Below, piece by piece: positions 34,249-43,247 of a stretch of DNA of 64,000 nucleotides. The stretch is taken from the NCBI RefSeq assembly GCF_900182595.1, contig NZ_FXTN01000001.1:372001-436000 (forward strand), read 5' to 3'. How positions within the stretch are numbered: position 1 is the stretch's first letter; each line of letters starts with the position of its first letter. A program made the position numbers and the translations under genes. The stretch comes from Pedobacter westerhofensis (GTDB lineage: Bacteria; Bacteroidota; Bacteroidia; Sphingobacteriales; Sphingobacteriaceae). Under the pieces are notes generated by a model. That model was not told the DNA's origin, made no database searches, and saw nothing but the letters and a program-made list of their open reading frames with translations.

Positions 34249-36135
34249 TTATTTGGCTTCGTTGTTCAGCACAGTTGTGCTCACTACACTACGTTTGCCG
34301 GTTGAGGTAATTACAATAGTTTTTAACTCCAGTTTTTTACCCTTAGGTACCGAAACTTTCAAAGGAGATTTAACTGAATTGGAAACTTCAGACGGGCGTG
34401 TGCCATCCAGTGTGTAATAAACTTTTGAGCCCAAAACCGGAGCTTTCAGGTCTGCCGTAATCTCGTCGCCGTCAATTTGTTTATCAGACTGCCCGATCGG
34501 TGTAGGTACCCAATAGTTAATCCCTGCCTTATCCAGGCGTGCCAGGTGCAAAGGAAGACGCTCTTCAGAGAAGTTTTTGAAATCTTTTCTCGCTACCGGG
34601 CTCCATGCGATCTCACTTAAAGCCATCATCCTCGGGAAAATCTGGTATTCAAGTTTTCCTTCGTTTTCAACATATTCTGTCCAGATGTTTGCCTGTACGC
34701 CTTCAATGAATTTCTTCTGATCATCTGACAGTTCAGCAGGAACAGGATCGTAAGAATAAGCTTTTGAATAAGGAGAATTTCCACCAATATTAACAGGTTC
34801 ATCAGGTGAAGACGATTGCGCATGGTCTACATATAAGCCATTGCTTCCTGGTGTCATGATCACATTGTGGTTCAGTTTTGCTGCAGCAATACCGCCTTCA
34901 ACACCTCTCCAGGACATTACAGTAGCGTTAGGCGCCAATCCACCTTCCAGGATCTCGTCCCATCCAATGATGTTACGGCCTTTGGAGTTCAGATACTTTT
35001 CTATACGGCTGATAAAATAGCTTTGCAGCTCGTGCTCATCTTTTAATCCTTTTTCTTTGATCAGCTGCTGGCAGAACGGAGACTGTTTCCAGTACTCTTT
35101 AGGGCTCTCATCGCCACCGATGTGGATGTATTTGGATGGAAATAACACCATCACTTCATCCAGCACATCTTCAAGGAATCCAAAAGTATATTCAGTTGGT
35201 GCAAAAACATCATCAAAAACGCCCCATGTTTGCTGAGGCTGTTTGCCTTTCCTGGATCCCGACCATGGTGCTTTAGGGTCAATATACGTATCTCTGTCAG
35301 GGAAACAGCTCAACTGCGGATAAGCAGCAATAGCGGCTGAAGCATGCCCCGGCATTTCAATTTCCGGAATAACGTTAATGAATTTACGTGCAGCATACGC
35401 TACCACTTCTTTCACTTCTTCCTGTGTATAATATCCCTTAACAGGAGTATTATCGGTAGTAACTCCCGGGTGATGCCCTATAACGCTACCTGCCCTCACA
35501 GAACCAACACTGGTCAGTTTCGGATATTTTTTAATCTCGATCCTCCAGCCCTGATCTTCTGTTAAGTGCCAGTGGAAATTATTCAGTTTGTAGGCAGACA
35601 TCAGGTCCAGATATTTCTTTACAAAAGCCACAGAGAAGAAATGTCTTCCTACATCCAGGTGCATACCACGGTATTTAAACCTTGGATAATCCTGGATTGT
35701 ACTTGCAGGAACATCGATTTCCTGTCCTTTTTTCTCAGGCATCATCTGGATGAGCGACTGCACACCATAGAATAAGCCTGCACCTTTACCGGTAACTTTG
35801 ATCGTTTTTGCGTTCACATCAATCAGGTAACCTTCTGCAGGCAGCTGATCAGCGCCATCAGAGCTCAGCAGGATTGCGCGTTCGCCGCTGGCTGCGCTTT
35901 TTGTGGTCCTTAGTGCAAATCCACCATTGCCAGCGATAAATGCGTTCAGCATGTCTGCAGTAGCCGCATTAGCTGTCTCATTGGAAACCAGTACTACCGT
36001 TTTGTCAAGTTTAAAGAAACCCGACTGCCGTACAACGGATACGGGTGCAGGGATAATCCCCAAATTTGCATCAGTCTGAGCGCTTACGCTCAGTGTTACA
36101 AATGCCAGGACTAATCCTGAGATAACCTTCTTCAT
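34249..36135 (-). CDS. Glycoside hydrolase family 20 beta-N-acetylhexosaminidase
   Basis: 628 residues with a signal peptide (1-19). It removes terminal beta-GlcNAc or beta-GalNAc. A GH20b N-terminal domain (about 20-140) is followed by the barrel with YRGMHLDVGRHFF, FHWHLTEDQGWRIE and the catalytic pair Asp342-Glu343 in HIGGDESPKEYW. The last 90 residues form a chitobiase-like C-terminal domain (YYTLDGTRPS). Last gene of the N-glycan-type utilisation operon; its start overlaps the stop of the GH3 gene by 4 bp. Confidence 0.94.
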   Translation of the reverse strand: MKKVISGLVLAFVTLSVSAQTDANLGIIPAPVSVVRQSGFFKLDKTVVLVSNETANAATADMLNAFIAGNGGFALRTTKSAASGERAILLSSDGADQLPAEGYLIDVNAKTIKVTGKGAGLFYGVQSLIQMMPEKKGQEIDVPASTIQDYPRFKYRGMHLDVGRHFFSVAFVKKYLDLMSAYKLNNFHWHLTEDQGWRIEIKKYPKLTSVGSVRAGSVIGHHPGVTTDNTPVKGYYTQEEVKEVVAYAARKFINVIPEIEMPGHASAAIAAYPQLSCFPDRDTYIDPKAPWSGSRKGKQPQQTWGVFDDVFAPTEYTFGFLEDVLDEVMVLFPSKYIHIGGDESPKEYWKQSPFCQQLIKEKGLKDEHELQSYFISRIEKYLNSKGRNIIGWDEILEGGLAPNATVMSWRGVEGGIAAAKLNHNVIMTPGSNGLYVDHAQSSSPDEPVNIGGNSPYSKAYSYDPVPAELSDDQKKFIEGVQANIWTEYVENEGKLEYQIFPRMMALSEIAWSPVARKDFKNFSEERLPLHLARLDKAGINYWVPTPIGQSDKQIDGDEITADLKAPVLGSKVYYTLDGTRPSEVSNSVKSPLKVSVPKGKKLELKTIVITSTGKRSVVSTTVLNNEAK

Positions 36136-38555
36136 AGTTTATAGTTTTTGTTTATATTGATTTTCTTCTCCAATTTGATATCCTGAGAACCGGCACCTAC
36201 CCTAAGGGTAAAACTTCCGGCTTCCACAACTTTCTGAAACTGCTGGTTCAGCAAACTCAGATCATTCTGGTGCAAAACAAAAGATACCGTTTTTGTCTCG
36301 CCTGCTTTAATGTGTATACGGCTAAAGGCTTTCAGCTGCTCTACCGGGGTTACTACCGATGAAACATCATCGCGCACATATAATTGTACCACTTCATCAC
36401 CGTCCCTTGCACTGCTGTTCGTCACATTCACACTCACATGAAGTGTCAGATCAGCAGCCTCGCTTACCTCTGTTTTCAGGTCGTTGTATTTAAAGCTACT
36501 AAAACTTAAACCATATCCAAAACTATAGAGCGGAGCCGCCGGCCCTTCAACGTAATCGTGTTTGGATGAATTCTGGTAGTTATAGTAAACTGGTAACTGG
36601 CCCACAGATCTTGGAATTGAAATAGGCAGCCTTCCCGCCGGATTGTAGTCGCCAAATAACACATCAGCAATGGCATTTCCGCCTTCCTGTCCAGGGTACC
36701 ATGCAGATACGATCGCAGGTACATGCTGGGCGGGCCAGTTCAGGTTTAATGGCCTGCCACCAATAAACACGAGCACTACAGGTTTACCCGTTTTTACGAT
36801 CGCCTGTAACAGCTCCAGCTGCTTCCCCATCAGATCCAGTGACTGGCGGTCGAACCCTTCACCACTTTCCATATCGCTCACGCCGGTAGTGGCCTGGCTT
36901 ACGGTAGCAGCTCCGGTGCTGATGTATTCCGTTTTAAAATCGCGGGCACTTGAACCTCCCAGTACAACTACCGCTACGTCCGACTGCTCTGCAGCGGCAA
37001 CGGCTTCAGCGATATGCACATCGGCAGTATCCCTGATCGCGCAGCCTTTTACGTAATTCACTTTTGCTGATGGCAGCTTTGCCCTGATCCCTTCCAGAAC
37101 GGTAACGATTGCCTTAGGGTCCTGCGGAGCAGTATAATCTCCCAGCTGGTTATAGATATTATCAGCATTTGGGCCAATCACTGCTATCGACCCAAGATTT
37201 TTCTTTAATGGAAGAGCAGATGATTCATTTTTTAACAAGATCACTGATTCCTGTGCTACCTTATGTGCCAGTGCAACGGTAGCAGTACTGCGCGCGTTCT
37301 TCTGCGCGGCCTTAGGGTCTACATATGGGTTTTCAAATAAGCCCATTTCAAATTTCTGCGTCAGCAGGCGGCCAACGGCTTCGTCAATTCTCTGCTGCGA
37401 AACACGGCCCGCCTTCACTGCTTCAAGCAGGGGACCTGAAAAAATCTGCCCGCCAAGGTCGTTGTCCAGTCCGGCATTCATTGCAAGCACCGCTGCATCC
37501 GTATTATCTGCAGCCACGTGCTGCGTCATTACCAGTCCATCTATACTTCCAAGATCTGAAACCGAGAAGCCTTTGAATCCCCATTGTTTGTGCAATAAGG
37601 TATCCAGCAAATACGGGCTGGCACTGCAGGGAATACCGTCTACAGAGTTGTAGGCGGCCATGATCGACAAAGCGCCGGCTTTTACTGTAGCCTCAAAAGG
37701 CGGCAGGTAACTGCTGAGCAGTTCTCTTCTGCCGGGATTAATCAGTCCGGCATTATGACCACCCTCCGGTGCTCCATAAGCTGTAAAGTGCTTCAGGGTA
37801 GAGATTACATTTACACCACTGTTCAGCATATTGTTTAGGCCCTGAAATCCTTTTACCATGGCTACGCCCATCGTACTGTTGAGGTACTGGTCTTCGCCAT
37901 ACGTTTCTTCTACCCTTGACCATCGTGGTTCACGTGCAAGATCAAGCACGGGGCCGTAGCCAATATGCGCCCCCTGCAGCCTTGCTTCTTTGGCAATAGC
38001 AGCCGCCATCGACTGGATCAGCATGGGGTCCCAGGTACTGCTCTGACCAATGGAAGTAGGGAAAACAGTAGTACCGATAGCCATATGGCCATGCGGACAT
38101 TCTTCGGCAATAAAAACAGGTATCTGCAACCTGGTATGTTCTATAATATATTTCTGCAGGGCATTGGTTGCCAGCGCGGATTTATAAGGGTCCAGGCCTG
38201 TTTCCAAAGTTTTCTGTGTCCAGGGATCAGCCCGCAGCGTGGCCCATAACATCCCCGTCTGGTTTGCTGCTGCGGCTTTTTTGAATTTATCTGAAGCCAC
38301 AACACCAGCACCTTTCTTTTCATACATTTCCCATCCCAGGAGAGTAGACAATTGCCCAACCTTCTCTTCGATGGTCATCCTTCCGAGCAGGTCCTTTACC
38401 CTGTCGGCCACCGGGGCTTTGGGATTTTTATAAAGCGGGCTTTCTTTTTTTTGTGCAGAAACCAATGCAGGACTGCACACAAAAAAGAGAACTGGCAGGA
38501 GCCAGTTCTTTAATTTATTTTGATTCGTAAACATTTGGTAACGGGTTAATATCAT
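36132..38555 (-). CDS. Glycoside hydrolase family 3, beta-glucosidase type
   Basis: 807 residues with a signal peptide ending SALVSAQ-like (PALVSAQ). Domains: GH3 barrel with nucleophile Asp334 in FSVSDLGSIDG, alpha/beta sandwich starting near 430, and a fibronectin-III-like C-terminal domain (about 690-780). The KHFTAYGAPEGGHNAG segment is that of beta-glucosidases/xylosidases and not of the NagZ type, so it should cleave beta-glucosides or similar rather than GlcNAc. An alternative ATG at 38534 gives a cleaner signal peptide. It is adjacent to GH125 (its ATG follows the GH125 stop directly). Confidence 0.92.
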   Translation of the reverse strand: MILTRYQMFTNQNKLKNWLLPVLFFVCSPALVSAQKKESPLYKNPKAPVADRVKDLLGRMTIEEKVGQLSTLLGWEMYEKKGAGVVASDKFKKAAAANQTGMLWATLRADPWTQKTLETGLDPYKSALATNALQKYIIEHTRLQIPVFIAEECPHGHMAIGTTVFPTSIGQSSTWDPMLIQSMAAAIAKEARLQGAHIGYGPVLDLAREPRWSRVEETYGEDQYLNSTMGVAMVKGFQGLNNMLNSGVNVISTLKHFTAYGAPEGGHNAGLINPGRRELLSSYLPPFEATVKAGALSIMAAYNSVDGIPCSASPYLLDTLLHKQWGFKGFSVSDLGSIDGLVMTQHVAADNTDAAVLAMNAGLDNDLGGQIFSGPLLEAVKAGRVSQQRIDEAVGRLLTQKFEMGLFENPYVDPKAAQKNARSTATVALAHKVAQESVILLKNESSALPLKKNLGSIAVIGPNADNIYNQLGDYTAPQDPKAIVTVLEGIRAKLPSAKVNYVKGCAIRDTADVHIAEAVAAAEQSDVAVVVLGGSSARDFKTEYISTGAATVSQATTGVSDMESGEGFDRQSLDLMGKQLELLQAIVKTGKPVVLVFIGGRPLNLNWPAQHVPAIVSAWYPGQEGGNAIADVLFGDYNPAGRLPISIPRSVGQLPVYYNYQNSSKHDYVEGPAAPLYSFGYGLSFSSFKYNDLKTEVSEAADLTLHVSVNVTNSSARDGDEVVQLYVRDDVSSVVTPVEQLKAFSRIHIKAGETKTVSFVLHQNDLSLLNQQFQKVVEAGSFTLRVGAGSQDIKLEKKININKNYKL

Positions 38556-39974
38556 TTAACTCAATAGGTGCGGACGTGTTTGGAACACCTCCCAGAGGAA
38601 CTCACCAAAAATGGTGTTTGTCCATGCAAACCAGGCCCGGGTGAAAGTTTCGGGATGGTCTTTTTTGTAAGATTCGTGCATAAATCCCGTACCTGCGTGG
38701 CTTTTTTTCAACCATGCAATACATTGTTTAATCTCTGCATCATCACTGCTGGTTAATCCTCTGGCAATGATACTCAGTGGCCAGATCATATCCTGCTGTT
38801 CTACGTGAGGACCACCGATACCTTCGCTTTCCACACCTTTATAGAAATAAGGGTTGTGTTCAGAAAGCGCAAATTTACGGGTATTCTGATAAACAGGATC
38901 GGTAGCTTTTACAGCGTTCAGGTAAGGCAGGGCCAGCAGGCTCGGCACATTCGCGTCGTCCATCAGGTTTACATTGCCAAAGCCATCTACTTCAAAGGCA
39001 TACATTTTACCATAAACAGGATGTTCAACGATTGCGTATTTCTGAATAGCCGTTTCCACTTCCAGTGCCAGGGCAGTTAATTCTGACGCCAGAGCAGCAT
39101 CCTTATGTACTGCGGTAACCAGTTCGGCAATCTGCCTTAAACTCACTACGGCAAAAAGGTTGGAAGGAACCAGGAAAGGAAAAACTGTAGCATCATCACT
39201 TGGCCTGAACATCGAGCAGATCAGTCCTACGGGCTTCACCGGGAACCCGTAACCTGCCATAGGTAAACTATCAGTAGGTTTTGCGGTTTCACGCTGAAAA
39301 GTATACGGTCCAAGCCCTGTTTTACGCTGCTGCTCTTTAAAAGTAGCAAGGATCCGCTGAATAGCTTTTTTCCACTCAGCATCGTAAGGAGCAGTATCAG
39401 CGGTTAGCTTCCAGTAATTATAGGCCAAACGCATGGTATAACAAAGGGAATCAATTTCCCATTTGCGTTCATGAATACCCGGCTGCATCTTTGTATGGTC
39501 ACTTTCCCATTCACTTTTCTGTTCGCCGGTATGATAAAAGGCATTGGCGTAAGGATCTTTCAGTACATAGGTAGTCTGACGGTTAATTACGCCCGCAATC
39601 AGGTCCTGCAGTTTTTTGTCTTCCTTCATAAAAGAGAGGTAAGGCCAAACCTGTGCAGAACTGTCCCTCAGCCACATGGCATCAATATCGCCCGTGATCA
39701 CATAGGTGTCTGGCTTTCCATTGCTGGCAGTGTAGGTGACTGTAGTATCAAGCGTATTTGGAAGGCAATTATTAAACAACCAGCCCAATTCTTTGTCAGT
39801 CACTTTTTTCTGGAACTTCAGAATTGCTTTTTCTACAGCAGGGCTGCTGAATTTTCTTTTATTCAAGGGTACCCTTACGTTGGGATAGGCCAGTTCAAAA
39901 GCACTCAGTTCCTTACTTAAAAGGAGCCCTGCGGTAAGCAGGCCGGTGTTGGTAATAAAGTCTTTTCTATTCAT
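38556..39974 (-). CDS. Glycoside hydrolase family 125 exo-alpha-1,6-mannosidase
   Basis: 472 residues. GH125 enzymes are inverting exo-alpha-1,6-mannosidases. The family segment is VITGDIDAMWLRDSSAQVWP (about 92-111, with the acid Asp in this stretch), and the C-terminal EGIGGPHVEQQDMIWPLS carries the expected base Glu region. The N-terminus (NRKDFITNTGLLTAGLLLSK) looks like an export signal, probably Tat-like. It complements GH92, which prefers other alpha-mannose linkages, in trimming N-glycan antennae. It is 21 bp after the permease gene. Confidence 0.93.
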   Translation of the reverse strand: MNRKDFITNTGLLTAGLLLSKELSAFELAYPNVRVPLNKRKFSSPAVEKAILKFQKKVTDKELGWLFNNCLPNTLDTTVTYTASNGKPDTYVITGDIDAMWLRDSSAQVWPYLSFMKEDKKLQDLIAGVINRQTTYVLKDPYANAFYHTGEQKSEWESDHTKMQPGIHERKWEIDSLCYTMRLAYNYWKLTADTAPYDAEWKKAIQRILATFKEQQRKTGLGPYTFQRETAKPTDSLPMAGYGFPVKPVGLICSMFRPSDDATVFPFLVPSNLFAVVSLRQIAELVTAVHKDAALASELTALALEVETAIQKYAIVEHPVYGKMYAFEVDGFGNVNLMDDANVPSLLALPYLNAVKATDPVYQNTRKFALSEHNPYFYKGVESEGIGGPHVEQQDMIWPLSIIARGLTSSDDAEIKQCIAWLKKSHAGTGFMHESYKKDHPETFTRAWFAWTNTIFGEFLWEVFQTRPHLLS

Positions 39975-39995
39975 TTCTATTTGGTTTTTGTCGTT

Positions 39996-41282
39996 TTATA
40001 TCACGGGCTGGTTTTTTAGGGCAGGGATGTTTTTCCCCACCTTCCATCCAGAAGTAGCATAATAAAAAATGAAGAGGTAACATGGCACCATGATCCAGTA
40101 TGCCTGCTGTGCATTAAACACATCAGCCAGTCCGCCATAACACAATGGGATCACAGCTCCTCCGGCGATTCCCATGATCAACAGTGAGGATGCCATTTTG
40201 GTGAACCTGCCCACGCCGTTTAAGGCCAGCGGCCATATCGCAGGATATACCATCGAATTGGCAAAACCCAGCAGGGCGATAAATAAAACAGATACATATC
40301 CGCTCGAAAATATCGCTACAAGGGTTAATACTACGCCCAAAGCTGCAAACCATTTCATTGCATTTTCCTGGCTCAGGTATTTAGGGATACAAACAATCCC
40401 TACAAGATATCCGAGGATCATTCCCAGCAGTGTAAATGAAGTAAAGAACTTCGCGGTAGCCAGAGGAATGCCCTGATAGGCACCGTAGCTGATTACTGTA
40501 TCACCAGCCATCACCTCTACTCCTACATAAAGGAACATCGTAAGGACGCCCATCAGCAGGTGAGGGAATTGAAATGCACTGGTTTTACCTGCTGTAGCAA
40601 TAGATACTGCTTCATCTTCTTTGTCCGCATCAATTTCCGGAAGGGTAGAAAAATAGATTAATACCGCCAGGATCACCAGTACAACGATGATCACTGCATA
40701 AGGCAGGATCACACGCGATGCCAGCAGGTTGAGCTCAGCAACTTTTGCGGCAGGGTCCATTGTAGCCAGACGTGCATGAAAACCATCTGCATCTTTTAAT
40801 GCGATAGCACCCAGGATAATCGGTGCAATTGCTCCTGCTACCTTGTTACAGATTCCCATTACGCTGATTCTTTTCGCGGCACTGTCTGCCGGCCCCAGAA
40901 TGGTGATATAAGGGTTGGAGGCAGTTTGCAGTAATGCAAGGCCTGTTCCCTGTACAAAAAGCCCCAGAAGGAACAGTGCATAAGTACGGGTAAGGGCCGC
41001 AGGGATAAATATCAATGCGCCTACGCCCATCACTACCAGCCCCAAAGCCATTCCATTTTTAAAACCCGTTTTGTTCAGTACACCTGCTGATGGGATTGCC
41101 ATCACCAGGTAACTGATATAAAAAGCAAAAGCCACCAGGTAAGACTCAAAGTTATTGAGTTCACATGCTAACCTTAAATATGGGATCAGTACTGAATTTA
41201 ACCAGGTTACAAATCCGAATACAAAGAACAAGGCACCAATGATAAATATGGGCTGTATTCCTTTTTTTGCTGTTGTAGTCAT
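39996..41282 (-). CDS. FucP/NagP-type sugar:H+ symporter (MFS)
   Basis: 428 residues with about 12 hydrophobic segments. FGFVTWLNSVLIPYLRLACE near the N-terminus and QTASNPYITILGP are signatures of the FucP/NagP/GlcP branch of the major facilitator superfamily. Members import L-fucose, GlcNAc or glucose with protons across the inner membrane. Its place between the GH125 and NagB-fusion genes suggests that the imported sugar is GlcNAc or fucose released by the locus enzymes; mannose cannot be excluded. Confidence 0.88.
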   Translation of the reverse strand: MTTTAKKGIQPIFIIGALFFVFGFVTWLNSVLIPYLRLACELNNFESYLVAFAFYISYLVMAIPSAGVLNKTGFKNGMALGLVVMGVGALIFIPAALTRTYALFLLGLFVQGTGLALLQTASNPYITILGPADSAAKRISVMGICNKVAGAIAPIILGAIALKDADGFHARLATMDPAAKVAELNLLASRVILPYAVIIVVLVILAVLIYFSTLPEIDADKEDEAVSIATAGKTSAFQFPHLLMGVLTMFLYVGVEVMAGDTVISYGAYQGIPLATAKFFTSFTLLGMILGYLVGIVCIPKYLSQENAMKWFAALGVVLTLVAIFSSGYVSVLFIALLGFANSMVYPAIWPLALNGVGRFTKMASSLLIMGIAGGAVIPLCYGGLADVFNAQQAYWIMVPCYLFIFYYATSGWKVGKNIPALKNQPVI

Positions 41283-41305
41283 TTAAGTTGTGATAAGAGG
41301 TTAAA

Positions 41306-43225
41306 TTAGAATTTCCATTTTACAAAAGCTTCCATCGCTTCGTATTCTGCCAGTCCAAGCTGATCATAAGCTTTGGCAGTTTCCTGCGTACGTGCTTCTG
41401 CCCTTACCCAGAACTCTCTTGAATCGTCACCCGGGAAAACAGGAAGGTCTTTTTGCGACTGGTGTTTAAAAATAGCCAGTCTTTTTCTTTCTACTTCCTG
41501 CGGAGAAAGCGGCACAGCCATTTCAATTTCATGGGTTTCAAACTCATGCCATGCACCTCTGTACATCCACAACCAGCAGTCTTTTGTCCAGCTTTCTGTT
41601 GCACGCAGCCTGATCATCGCTTCAACGATAACATTAAAACATACTTTGTGCGTACCATGCGGATCTGCAAAATCACCTGCAGCGAAAATCTGGTGGGGTT
41701 TTACCTGCTGTAGAAGTTCCATCGTTTGCACGATGTCATCTTCATAGCTCACATTTTTCTGGAATTTACCTCTGTCATAGAAAGGAAGGTCCTGGAAGTG
41801 GATCCTGTCGTCAGACAATCCTGCGAACCTTGCGCCTGCAATTGCCTCTCCTTTTCTGATCAGTTTTTTTACTGTACGGATCTCTTCAGGATCAGTTTGA
41901 TTAGGCAGTTTTTTGCTGATGAAGTCGCGCATTTCATCATAAGTGGCACGCAGTTCTGATGCACCTTCTGATCTTGATTCTGCAAAATCAATATTGAATT
42001 CCATGAACCTCAGTACGTCATCGTCCCATACAGCAGTATTACCTGAAGTCTGGTAAGCTACATGTACTTCGTGGCCCTGGTCTGCAAGGCGAATAAAAGT
42101 ACCGCCCATTGAGATCACATCGTCATCCGGGTGCGGTGAAAAGATAATCACACGTTTCTGTGCAGGCTCTGCACGTTCCGGACGCTGACTGTCGTCTGCA
42201 TTCGGTTTACCGCCCGGCCATCCTGTGATCGTGTGCTGTAATTTATTAAAGATCTGAATATTGATATTATACACAGGGCCGCGTTCTGTTGCCAGCTGCG
42301 CCATACCATGGTTATTGTAGTTATCTTCAGTTAATTTCAGAATTGGTTTGTTCAGTTCCTTGGCCAGCCAGATCACTGCTTTGGTAACTGTAGTATCATT
42401 CCACTGGCAATCTTTAACCAGCCATGGTGTATCAAAACGTGTTAATGAAACCGCAGCGTCTGTATCCAGGATAAATTCTACGTTTGGCGAAAGCTGTAAG
42501 AACGTTGCCGGAACATCAGAAGACAATTCACCTTCAACTGCTTTTTTCACGATTGAAGCTTTCTTCTCGTTCCATGCCATCAGGATAATTTCCTTGGCTT
42601 TAAAGATCGTACCAATACCCATAGTAATTGCCTTCGTTGGCACATTGGCTACACCACCAAAGTCGCGCGAAGCATCTCTTCTGGTCAGGTCGTCCAATGT
42701 AACCAAACGCGTTCCTGAGTTAGGTGCAGAACCCGGTTCATTAAAACCGATGTGCCCTGTACGTCCAATACCCAGTAACTGCAGATCAATACCACCAAAT
42801 CCACTGATTTTTTGTTCATATTTCAAACAGAAGTCTTCAATATCTTCCCTTGCCAGCTCACCATTAGGAATATTGATGTTTTCAGCAGCAATATCGATGT
42901 GGTTGAAAAGGTTTTCGTTCATGAAGCGTACATAACTCTGATCTGCATCAGGCTTCATCGGATAATATTCATCCAGATTGAAAGTAACCACATTGGCAAA
43001 ACTTAAGCCTTCTTCTTTGTGGAGACGGATCAGTTCTTTGTAAACTTTTACGGGAGTGGCACCGGTAGCCAGGCCTAATACAGCCTGTTCACCTTTTTCC
43101 TGTTTTGAAATGATGAGCGAAGCGATCCTTTTTGCTACGTCTGCACTTGCAGTTTGTTCGTCACTGTATACGGTAACTGGCAATTTTTCGTAGCGGGTCT
43201 CTTCCAATAAATTTAATCTGGACAT
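41306..43225 (-). CDS. Fusion of glucosamine-6-phosphate deaminase-like and PIG-L deacetylase domains
   Basis: 639 residues. Residues 1-265 are NagB-like: GLATGATPVKVYKEL, Asp85 in FNLDEYYPM (catalytic base), and LGIGRTGHIGFNEPGS (152-167) with His158 and Glu163. The third residue of the ring-opening triad, Asp141 in E. coli NagB, is Thr156 here. Residues 355-639 are a PIG-L/LmbE zinc deacetylase: SPHPDDDVISMGG (His365, Asp367, Asp368) and AGDFADPHGTH for the remaining ligand. NagB turns glucosamine-6-phosphate into fructose-6-phosphate and ammonia; the fused domain could supply it by deacetylating GlcNAc-6-phosphate, as no nagA is present here. I recall the same architecture in Bacteroides, named only NagB-like. 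Bifunctionality is inferred. Confidence 0.9.
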   Translation of the reverse strand: MSRLNLLEETRYEKLPVTVYSDEQTASADVAKRIASLIISKQEKGEQAVLGLATGATPVKVYKELIRLHKEEGLSFANVVTFNLDEYYPMKPDADQSYVRFMNENLFNHIDIAAENINIPNGELAREDIEDFCLKYEQKISGFGGIDLQLLGIGRTGHIGFNEPGSAPNSGTRLVTLDDLTRRDASRDFGGVANVPTKAITMGIGTIFKAKEIILMAWNEKKASIVKKAVEGELSSDVPATFLQLSPNVEFILDTDAAVSLTRFDTPWLVKDCQWNDTTVTKAVIWLAKELNKPILKLTEDNYNNHGMAQLATERGPVYNINIQIFNKLQHTITGWPGGKPNADDSQRPERAEPAQKRVIIFSPHPDDDVISMGGTFIRLADQGHEVHVAYQTSGNTAVWDDDVLRFMEFNIDFAESRSEGASELRATYDEMRDFISKKLPNQTDPEEIRTVKKLIRKGEAIAGARFAGLSDDRIHFQDLPFYDRGKFQKNVSYEDDIVQTMELLQQVKPHQIFAAGDFADPHGTHKVCFNVIVEAMIRLRATESWTKDCWLWMYRGAWHEFETHEIEMAVPLSPQEVERKRLAIFKHQSQKDLPVFPGDDSREFWVRAEARTQETAKAYDQLGLAEYEAMEAFVKWKF

Positions 43226-43247
43226 GTTTGTTATAGTATTAGGTTAT

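Noticed and set aside
42348..42935. 195-residue plus-strand frame inside the NagB fusion gene
   Set aside because: It is antisense to the clear NagB domain.
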